64,000 nucleotides of DNA, taken from positions 2,232,001-2,296,000 of the forward strand of contig NC_068972.1 in NCBI RefSeq assembly GCF_016808095.1. Direction: 5' to 3'. The stretch is from Vigna angularis (lineage: Eukaryota > Streptophyta > Magnoliopsida > Fabales > Fabaceae). The notes beneath the pieces are model-generated. The model did no database searches and was not told the origin of the DNA. It was given only the letters and a program-made list of their open reading frames with translations. This document shows positions 54,344 to 64,000 of this stretch, in pieces. Positions within the stretch are counted from its first letter, which is position 1, and each line of letters starts with the position of its first letter. The translations under genes and the position numbers were made by a program.

Positions 54344-54348
54344 GGACC

Positions 54349-56424
54349 TGTAACACCCCAAAATATAAAACATCTCACACACCAATTATTTCATTAATAA
54401 TATAAACATTGTACATTGTTACAATAATCCATTTATGAGTAAAATGGTTCACACTGAAAATACATTATATTTTTTTTTTTTTCACATAAATAAAAAAACT
54501 CTTAATAAAGTTTTTTTTTTCTTAAAATTCTCTTCATTTTTCTGCTGCTTCCTCCTTCACTTGAATTGGTTCAAATGTCGTTCCCTCATCTGCTCCCGTA
54601 TAACAAAAACATTATACGATCATCGCAAAAATAAGATTTTTCCGGCACAAACAAACAAGTAAGGGTGAGCTACCATGCACAATTCAAAGAAAAGCATGAC
54701 ACTATTAATATACGTAATACATTCACCATAAATTCTTGTAAGATGCAATTATCATACTAGACTCTATTATCCGGATATAATGTTGATGGAAGTCTCGGGT
54801 GGTCATGCACTTGTGGTGATTTCAACAACAAAATTTTTGGCCAAATAGAATATATCATATCACCCACAAGGTTAATCCATTAATGTCTATAAACATAGAC
54901 TAGGACCTCCTACTACTCTCACCACATAACACATCCTTCTCTAATTGAGACTGGAAAATTATTAGAGTTTTAGGATCACCACCAACAACAGGACCCTCAA
55001 CATCAACATATACATTAATACCATGCCAATTTAGAGTCTCTCCCCGAGACTCATACTATATTTCAAATGCATAATTTCATATCAATCATCACAATAAACA
55101 TTCATAATAGAATTCGTACAAGATAATTATAAACAATTAACAATAATAAAATATTACTGTAAATGGTCATATAAGAATACAATATTTGACAATCATAAAA
55201 ATAATCTTAATATAAAAATTTATGGGGAAACAAGAAGTTGAATCTGGCAGAGCCGGTTAGACAACTTCTAATCCATCCAAAAATACAATATAATTAAATA
55301 ACAAGAACAATACATGTCTGGGGAAATAAGAAGTTGAATCTGGCAGAGCCGGTTAGACAACTTCTAATCCTTCCAAAAATGTAATAAAAATAAGTAAGGA
55401 AAGAAATAAAAAGTTTGGGGAAACAAGAAATTGAATCTGGCAGAGCCGGTTAGACAATTTCTAATCCTTCCAAAATACAATAAAAATAAATAAGGAAAAC
55501 AATAAAATGTTTGGGGAAACAATAAATTGAATCTGGCAGAGCCGGTTAGACAATTTCTAATCCTTCCAAAATACAAAAATAAACAACTAATAACATACAA
55601 ATGGCATAACATAATCAACATCACATTTTACAACTATCACACTTGGATATCAACACAAAAGCATACTCTCATTTAAATTCAAGATCATACAGAAACAAAA
55701 TACTCCATATTCAAGATTTAAGATCAGACAAAAGCAAAATATAGCATATTCAAGACTCAAGATAATACAAAAGGAAATACTCAAAGTTAGCTCCCCTTAC
55801 CTCTATTCCAGACTTAGTTTCCTCTTCTCAAACCGTTCTCCGGAAATTTCCAGAATTTCCTCTCTTCAACTAGAATTTCCTCCAACTCTCTTCTCTCACA
55901 ATTTCACTAGAATTTTGGTGTAAATCTTCAGCCTCCCCCCTTGGCTATTTATAGCCAAAAAAATTTACTATTCATTTTTACTATTCAAAAATTATTCACC
56001 ATTCTTATCTCTGAATCATTAATTCTACGTGGAGTGTTTTCTTCCACAATTTATTTTAATATTTTTTTTTAACTATTTACTATTCACTATTCACTATTTA
56101 CTATTTACTATTCACTATTCACTTTTCTTAAAAAAAATCCTAAATAAGTTATCAAAAATTTGAAGCTCTTCCTCTAGAATTACTATAATTTTATATCCAA
56201 AAATCTACATTTTTCTATCCATTAAAATTATTATTACTAATAAAATGCTAAAATCTACCATTATAAATATTTTTTTTCATGGGTCTTACAAATTAAGTTA
56301 CCAAAATTTCTTATTAATCTTTTCACATTTTATAAACTTATATATTTTCCATTTACAAAGAAATTTATTACTACTAGTAATAAAATTATTATTATTAAAG
56401 TAAATATTTTTCATGGGTCTTAGA
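54349..56424 (-). repeat. Solo LTR (2076 bp) with GGACC target duplication
   Basis: The flanks are identical, GGACC at 54344-54348 and 56425-56429. On the minus strand the LTR ends ATTTTGGGGTGTTACA, almost the same as the end of the Tekay-like LTR at 12117 (ATTTTGGGATGTTACA), so it belongs to a related chromovirus group. Its start is unusual: the outer terminus reads TCTAAGACCC (TG changed to TC), and a second, intact start TGTAAGACCCATGAAA lies 135 bp further in (56289), so the start region is duplicated. A TATA box TATAAATA on the minus strand (55946-55953) sits within an inverted repeat TTGGCTAT/ATAGCCAA. No internal region is present, as expected after LTR-LTR recombination. Confidence 0.85.
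55224..55575 (-). repeat. Four tandem units of about 95 bp with a conserved hairpin
   Basis: The units start at 55224, 55320, 55417 and 55513. Each contains a conserved core AATCTGGCAGAGCCGGTTAG between complementary arms. Units 1-2 have AGAAGTTG/CAACTTCT and unit 3 has AGAAATTG/CAATTTCT; unit 4 keeps AAATTG/CAATTT with one mismatch further out. The G-C pair of units 1-2 is thus replaced by an A-T pair in units 3-4. The array lies about 370-720 nt downstream of the minus-strand TATA box, so it would be transcribed. Confidence 0.88.
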
Positions 56425-56429
56425 GGACC

Positions 56430-58295
56430 AATATCTTGTCCCCTTGTTATAGATTAACAATCCTGTAATTAATTATGAACGTGTATAACATTTCAAAATA
56501 TTTATTTTTAAGTAACATAACCCACTGTATTATATATTTATAATTTGAATTCTCGCCAATACTTCTCCACAACGCATAATGGATTCAGTAGTTTTTTTTT
56601 TTTTTTTTCTAAATGAAAAAAAGTCAGATGACTTTATTCTATTTTCATGTTTTAAATAACCAACATTAATTTTTCAAAAAAAATAAAATAAAATAACAAT
56701 TAAAACTAAAGCAAAATTATGTTACTTTTTCCGAAAAAGAAAAAGTAATTAAATCCCTTAATTAACTAAATTCAACTAACATTTTCAACATAAATATTCA
56801 AACTTCTTTCAACATAAATATTCAAACTTCTTTCCTTTTCCAACCTGAAACAAGTGCTAGTAAAGAAAACCTTAATGTAAGCACGAACTCTCACTACCTC
56901 TTCTTAAACAATTTTTTTTTTAATTCTGCCTATAAAAACCAAGGATATAGTTATCCTAATATAAATGAAAAAAAAAGAATTATGATAAAAATAGTAAAAT
57001 GGCTAAACTTTATTTTATAAAATATATAATTCATTTTTGTTGGACCATTACTCCCTGAAATTGATATTTTTTGTTGATAAAATTGACCAAGTCTAGACAA
57101 TACCTTTTTTCTTTTTAAAATATAATAATTACTTTTTGTGGTCAGTATTACGCGCTGTTAAATAAGTGGTTAGGAACATCTTATTTCTGCTTTTGTTGAT
57201 TATGAGATGTAGTTTTCACAAATAACTATTTCGTCTGTTTTTTTATTTATTTGTACTTAAATATATTATAATACTTGGATATTGAATAAGTTTTTGATTC
57301 AATTGCAAACTTTTTATTTTTTCTTTAAAAATAAAAAACTACTTTTAATTCTTAGTATTATATAACACTAACTAATTATATATATTTTGAAAAAAATATT
57401 AAATTATTACCCGAATAACACATCTCACTGTAATATAATAAGTCATTATTTTTTTTAAATCCATAAGTTATATTCATTTATCGTAAAATGTTTTTTTTTA
57501 ATGTAAATACTGAAACAGAAATTCGCAAATTTTATAAAAACTAAAAAATATATATATATTTCATTAAAAAAATTAAAAACTATAAGTTAAAAACTTGAGA
57601 ATACATTTAAGTTTTATTTGTTTCGTTTTATATACGAACAAATAACATCTCTCGCAAATTTCATATAATAAAAACAAAGAATATAAAAAGAAACATTATT
57701 TTACTTTTATTTTTTTTAGAATCATAAACTAACAATAAATTTTTTTTTTAAAAAGTGGTATTAATGAGTTGTAAGTAACACATATGGGATATTATGACAC
57801 AAATTTTTATCCTATGTTTTAGAACAGTGAATTTGTAATTTTTTCTTTATATAAAACTCAATTTCTTCAATTTTATTCACTGTGAGATTCAATCTCATAA
57901 TCAAAACTCATATTTAAGAAAATTTACCAATCACAAAAGATATATAAAGTATGATTTTTAGTCTATCTTCGCAACAATCGTAACCAATAATATACAAATT
58001 CACACATATATTATTCACATCATGGCATGTTTTCAATAGAAAGCATCACAATAACAAATTATGTTAAATTCACTATCCAAAACTACAAAAAATAATCAAT
58101 TATATCTACATAACATTATGGTAATTTGTCATGTTTATTATGTACGAGTGTAAGTCGTTTTTTTTCAATTAGATATTGGTATGAAGTTGAATATGTACAT
58201 ATTAGTTATATGTAAATTCTATGTCCAATGTTCATTTCATCTTTATTCCATCCCCATTTAAATTACTAAAGAATCATATTTTATTAAGTAACATA

Positions 58296-58341
<46 letters not shown>

Positions 58342-59200
58342 GAAATTTGTTATTATTATAGACTTTGAAACTCTTTTCTTCTTTAATTGTTTGACTTGTT
58401 TTATATTTCAAAATTCATTAACATATTCGAGTTACTTTTCCTCTTATCATAATATTGATTACACATTTTTTTCTTTTTTTCACATTTAATTATATTTACT
58501 CATTTGTAATATTTTTTATTTATTGTTTATCTTTTTAGAATGTTTCATTGTCAATTTCAAGTGCACAATCACAATAAATATTTTATTTATTAGATAATAA
58601 AAAAAAATTACGTTCTTCGTTCTTTTTCCTCCTTAATTTTGTTTTTTTGCAAAAGTAAATTTTATTATATCTAAAGGATTCAACTATTCTGATCGATTTT
58701 TTTTATCTATCAAAGAACTGTCATCTTATTATATATTTAATTATACAATTTTTTTTGTGTTATTTCATCTACGATATACCAATTTTTTTTTAAGATACAC
58801 ATTTTATTATTTTTATTTCTTCTTAATATCTTTATTTGTTGTGTATTATTATTATATAGAATATTATTTTTCTGATTTTTTAATGATTACTTTTTATTTT
58901 TTAACTTATTCTCATAAATGTAATTCGACCACAATGAATAATAAAAATGTTGTGATGAATCAGACAAAAACTAATTAGAGTTGTGATAAAAATTAAAAGA
59001 ATTTTAAAAGATCATAAAAGTATTACAAAAACTATAAAACAAGACAAAATTATTTTTGTAAAAACTTAAAACTTCTTTATTTATTGTACAAAAATAACTT
59101 AAAATATACATATTTTTTTAAAATAAAATGATTCAAAATCAAAGAACTTATTTTTAGCAAATACTTAAATTTTAATCTATAAATACGTGAAATTTGGGTA
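56430..59200. other. AT-rich intergenic DNA
   Basis: No gene was recognised. A short duplicated phrase ATAAATATTCAAACTTCTTTC occurs near 56790-56830, and an (AT)n tract near 58300-58336. The Phe/Tyr-rich frame at 58757-58978 reflects T-rich composition. Confidence 0.45.
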
Positions 59201-59209
59201 CTCAATTTC

Positions 59210-59485
59210 GGCCTTTTTGGAAATATTAGAAAGCTGTGAATGCACTGGATTCAGTTGGACCAGTTTTTCTTTTCGTAGGAAATAAAGAAATTTTGATACG
59301 GAATAAGAGTGGGATAGCAAAATCCTGTTTTGAGAGAGAAATTCGATGGGTGCAGGAAGAAAAACCCAAAAACATAACTAATTTTTGGACACGTGAGCTT
59401 GCCATTGGGCTTAAGAGTGAATAGATACTTACATACGCTTACACTCTTTATTGAAAAAGTAGGGCTTTGCCTACTTTTTCAAGCC
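59210..59485 (+). other. Compositionally distinct segment ending in a strong hairpin
   Basis: This 275-bp stretch is clearly less AT-rich than the several kilobases on either side. It contains a 62-codon frame (59236-59424, with SVGPVFLFVGNKEILIRNKS) that I do not recognise. It then ends in a perfect 13-bp inverted repeat TTGAAAAAGTAGG/CCTACTTTTTCAA at 59451-59463 and 59470-59482 with a six-base loop. Organelle genes often end in such stem-loops, so a mitochondrial or plastid insertion is one possibility; a captured gene fragment is another. Confidence 0.35.
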
Positions 59486-59489
59486 TTTT

Positions 59490-61145
59490 GCTATTTACAC
59501 TTTATCAATTTACTTTACTGAATAAAATATTTTCCTTTTTAATATTTTTATTATTAAAATTTCGTTTTTGTAAAAAATAAAATAAAACCATAATTTTTTT
59601 TAATTTGCATATATTATTCGTTAAACCTTATTTTTCTTCTCCAATCTTCAAATATTTTAAACATTACTTTTGAAGTTCATCTCCAGCAAACCTCAAACCA
59701 TTTAAATGTACTTTATTTGCATTTCGTTTCTTCCATGGTAAAATAATATAATTTCATCATATGTTTATTCATTATATTCAAAATGATTTTTTTTTTCCCA
59801 CTAAAATAAGTGTGAAAGGTCAATGATGTATTGGATGAATTATGTGTTAAGTAATAACTAGAGTAGTGATGATTATATCTATATATAACTAAGGACATAT
59901 TAATGGATTGGGTAATGAAAACAAAGAAATCAAGTAGTCTTAGTGAAAGTGATATATACTGAAAATGGTATATTTTCATTCTAATGAAATATTGTGGCAA
60001 GTGTTGGTCTGTAAGTTCGAATTTAATGAGTGTTTTAGAAATATGCAATCTATCATTACATATCTATTGCTTACTATATGAATAACTTTGGATAGATTGA
60101 ATGTGTAATTATGCATATATTAATATTGATTATTGTATATTTTCATATCTGCTTTATGATTCTAGTATGCTCGTGTTTGTTATAAGAGTGTATATATAGT
60201 TACACAGCGACAAGCAACACTAGGAAGAGCTTGAAGCATATTACCTATCGTTTATTTTTATTTATTTTAGTCAAATATATTTGGATTATATAATATAAAC
60301 ACATAATCAATATATAATTCAAAAAATAATATGTAATTGATATTTTAAAATAATTTATAGTACTTTATATTTTATATAATTATTTTTTAAAATCATTAAA
60401 AAATGTAAGGAGATTTATTTATTTACTCATTACAATATATAACTAATAATATATTACATAATTGTTTATCTTATTTTTAATTGTATTTTAAAAATTAGAA
60501 AACATAGATATCAACAAAAAATATAAAATAATGTGATTTCGTACCTATCATGAATACAATAATTAACTATTTTTAATAATAGAATATTGCAAGTAACATG
60601 AATTTTCTTATGGTGTAAGTTAGATAGTTAAGTCACATTTAGTGTTTAAACTCCTATGCTTCACGAGAAAAATAATTATATTTTTATTATTAGTTATAAT
60701 TTTTTATCCATTTTTGACCCACCTTGTATCAATTCATCTTCTAATCTACTCAAACATATATTGATGAAAAATTTAGATTTGAAGATTCTTTATATATAAA
60801 AAATATTTTTGATAAAAGTTTTGAAAAAGTATGTTTCATTGTAAAAACTGAGAATGTAAATAGGTCATCAATAAAGTAGTTGTGATTAAAAGTACTTTAA
60901 CTCAAACGAGAGTATATCAATACGAAAATTTGAGTGTCATAAATAGTATGTATAAAAGAAGAGATAATTATATTATACTTATGTATTAAAGAATAAATAT
61001 TTAGATAAGTATCTTGTTTAGGTAAGAGAATATATCATATTTTAGTTTTTTAAAAGTTATTTAACAATTCAATTTTATGTTTTAGAGTTTTAAATATTTT
61101 GATTAGGCTTGAGGATTAAAAATTTGAATTTTGGTTTTATGATTA
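59490..61145. other. AT-rich intergenic DNA
   Basis: No gene was recognised. The 111-codon minus-strand frame at 59713-60048 is His/Tyr/Ser-rich from AT-driven composition and matches no family I know. Confidence 0.4.
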
Positions 61146-61415
61146 TGTTGGAAATTTAATTATGAGTCTAAATCCCACATTGTATAGGAATGAGAAGGTA
61201 TAGTACTATATAAAATTAAAAGACTCATTATTCCATTGTTTTAATGTTTTGGATAGAGAGTGATGTCTTTTCAATAAATCTCTTCTTCATTAGACCCAAT
61301 AGTAGTGTTAAAGTTGATGGTTCGTCTTGATAACCGGCTTAGACGAGTACAATGATTTCTTCAAGGGTTAAAGTTTTGAATAGAAAATGATGTCAATCAC
61401 TTATATGATTGAGTT
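61146..61415 (+). mobile_element. TRIM-like LTR remnant
   Basis: It starts TGTTGGAAATTTAATTATG and shares GAGTCTAAATCCCACATTG, ATGAGAA and ATAGACCC-type phrases with the minus-strand element at 10433-10920. It continues past the LTR end into GTTGATGGTTCGTCTTGATA, matching the internal region of that element just after its primer site. The primer site itself is degraded here (GTGTTAAAG). A second LTR-like piece follows at about 61372-61415. It is an old, incomplete relative of the same family. Confidence 0.5.
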
Positions 61416-64000
61416 TAAATCTTATTAGTCAAAATTACATGAATTTAATTTTCTTGTACAGTTTAGTCCCCTTATTAGTCAATGTTTAACAATTTTCAAT
61501 AAATTAAAAAATAAAAAATTACACAAATCTATAGGGTAATATATGAAAATTCGATTTATATAACTAACTTTTAAAAGAGAAAATTATATTCTTTATTGAA
61601 ACTTGAAAGAATAAAATTTATAATAGAAAAAGGTCCAAATAATAATAAATAAAAAAAGAAAGAGAGAGGGAGAGAGAAACTCAATTTTGTCTTTGGTGTT
61701 GGATTTGGAGGTTGTGAACTACTATTTCCACAGCAGAAATAAATGATGGTGTGGAATACGTGCTGTACTTGCTTTCTGGACTAAGGTTGCTTTTTGGTTG
61801 TTTCAACTTCTCCATATCAATAATAGCTATGGCTCAATACAATGACAAAATAAAGATAAGGAGCATGTCAACAAATATAACATATTATTAGTTAAATAAT
61901 TTAAAACTAAATAAATAGAACTTACAAAATAATATTTCTTCTGTCTAAATGATCAGTATGTTTTTACATATTTATTAGCAATAATAAATAATATATGTAT
62001 ATTTTTTATATAATTTTATTAAATATTTCATAATAAATATATTATATTTCCTTTATTTACTCTCCCACATATACATTATCCTCCAAGTTCTTTAAAATTA
62101 AGATAATTTATTTGAAGAAAATTAGGAAGAGAATAACTATTTGTACGTTGTAATTTGAGAACATAAATTATTTTAGAATAAGTTACAAATATTAAAAAGA
62201 AACATATAATTTAAGATGGAGGAAGTAATTGGTACAACACATTAATGATGTGATAACAAAATAATAATAAAAAGGAAATAATTACTATAATGTTATAAAT
62301 CTATCATAAAGTGAATATATACCATTGAATAACATTACAAAAGTTATTTTTACTTAGTGCCATTGATGGAAAGTAAGAATTGAAATCCGATATTGGAGGG
62401 ATGATAGTCTAATTTCGCACCTAGAAAATTAAATTATGAGTTGTCTCATTTTTAATGGGGAAACATGACAAGGACATGATACAAAACACAAAAATGAATA
62501 TTTTAAATTGAGTATTCTTCATGCACTTTTTATCGAAGGATGCTGACTATTCCTTTCTCAGTTATTTATTTATTTATTTTGAAGATTTTTAGTGTAACTT
62601 TGGTATCAAATTAAGCAGAAATGAATCTGAAAAATAATATATATTGAAAAAATGACATACGTAATGTTTTAAAGTACAAAAGTGGTACGGTGAACATAAA
62701 TCATACGCGTAATATTGTTGAAATCATGTATTGTTATGATTTTTCTCTCAATTTTTATAGTATTATTTTAACCATAACATTTTGTTAATTATTATACTAT
62801 AATCTTCCATGAAACCCAGCAAATTCCAAGTGGATGAATCATCCACCACAGATGAAAACCAAAGAGATGTTCTACTTTTTGTATCACGAAAAGTTATGAT
62901 GAACAGGTTTAGGTAAACCAAAATCACAAGATAAACCACAACATTAAAGAAAACTTAATACGGTATGGATCGAGTAGTTGTCCGTTAAAGAAATGAAAAA
63001 TGCATTATAAATTTCGTTGTGTGTATAAAACTCTATTTGCTACCGATGTAAACTAAAATTAAGATTATAATTATAATTAGATAAACTCTAAGCTGAAACA
63101 ATTGACAAGAGTCCACATGTTCTTCACATATATAACAAAACTAACAAGAGAGCAAATTGTAGATTAATTTAGAGCTTTCAGTAATTAACTAAAATACACT
63201 ATCTTCATAAAAAAAAAAAAGTGACAAATGTAAGTTATCGTATCCACGTAAACTTAACAAATACATTAATAATTTGTTTTTAGGATTTTTATATGAAAAT
63301 ATTCATATTAATATATATTATTGAGTGACGTGGATATTATGATTGAATTTCATTTTACCGTTTTCCATTGCATTACTGTTGATTTTCTCTATTTATGTAA
63401 ATCATTCAATATTCTATGAGTAATCTTAAATGTAACTCTAAATTCACTTTTGACATCTAGAGATTAAGATTATCAAACTCCAGTATGATTTCTCTGTGTA
63501 TGTTAATTTACAAAGATATTCACTCAAAGCATAGATAAATATTTAATAAGTAAAAGTATAAAGAATTAAAATTGATTACATACATCCTTAACATAAGAGA
63601 GTCCAATTACTCATAAAATATTGCAATGTAATCCCAACAACATCTAAACATAAGATTTATAATGAAAGCATATCTCTTGAGCTTCCAATAATGTATTCCT
63701 ACTCTACTATTACATATTTAATCTTCTACTTAGTGCCTAAAATGAGAACATGAAATATGTATTTATAAATTTTCTAGGACAGTGCTTAGTTCTAGCTTTG
63801 GCGCTTAGTTGCTGAAGTTTCCCTCTATGCATGATTTTTTCTTAACTACCTTAAGTGCTCAATGTCATCTTGTGGCTCAACTACAAAAATTACATTCAAG
63901 ATGTTTCTAAACCATCGTTCTTAGAGGTTAGAGACACATTTTGAGCTCGAACTGTAACCGTCTTTCCTCAGGTGGGTGCTTGAGGTACCCTCCTCATAAA
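61416..64000. other. AT-rich intergenic DNA to window end
   Basis: No coding region or RNA gene was recognised. The last 250 bases are less AT-rich and may be the edge of another repeat or gene that continues beyond the window. Confidence 0.4.

Noticed and set aside
55224..55575. tRNA-like or CRISPR-like repeat
   Set aside because: The regular spacing comes from a tandem repeat within a solo LTR; the spacers are also repeated, and no tRNA cloverleaf is visible.
58757..58978. 73-codon Phe/Tyr-rich frame resembling a membrane protein
   Set aside because: Its composition is what random T-rich DNA gives, and the flanks lack gene signals.

Overview
The window looks like nuclear DNA of a dicot plant. 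It is strongly AT-rich, has spliced genes with GT-AG introns, and is packed with LTR retrotransposons, their solo LTRs and Mutator-like inverted-repeat elements. The repeat types and their CGTTCG/CTCGG-rich vocabulary suggest a Phaseoleae legume (Vigna/Phaseolus-like), but that placement is inference. Only two host protein genes are well supported. All coordinates were read by eye; no alignment or database search was run.

Layout. 107-898 is a Mutator-like MITE with a 9-bp target duplication. 3359-6680 (minus) is a complete 12-exon RAD23 gene, for which I give every exon boundary (397 aa). 9753-11281 is a patch of TRIM-derived tandem repeats next to an unrecognised ORF. 12117-21979 is a young, full-length Ty3/gypsy chromovirus (Tekay/Del-like): two 2546-bp LTRs, an initiator-Met primer-binding site and one long gag-pol ORF. 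Its reverse transcriptase carries Glu in place of the first catalytic Asp.

20343-37792 is an 8.69-kb direct tandem duplication. It starts inside the 3' LTR of that element and includes AT-rich flank, a solo LTR and a Mutator-like element lodged in (AT)n. The copies differ visibly only in the length of two (AT)n tracts. The partial LTR at 29034-30670 is therefore a by-product of the duplication, not an independent insertion.

38316-38769 is a promoter-like cluster (two E2F-type sites, three CACGTG boxes) with no recognisable gene. 41649-43800 (minus) is a non-coding LTR retrotransposon with an exact AAGTT target duplication. 44371-45490 is another long inverted-repeat element with a small GC-richer ORF inside. 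48134-50337 is an AP2/ERF transcription factor gene of the CRF/ERF118-like type, with a probable 5'-UTR intron. 54349-56424 is a solo LTR (minus) with GGACC target duplication. The remainder is AT-rich DNA with small repeat remnants.

Most interesting signal: three different LTR elements here each carry a tandem array of short hairpins. In two of them the arms change on both sides so that pairing is kept while the loop or core stays constant (42335-42866 and 55224-55575). In the third (13326-13640) the array begins about 25-30 bp downstream of a TATA box. This looks like a recurrent structured-RNA (or DNA hairpin) module in otherwise unrelated LTR sequences.
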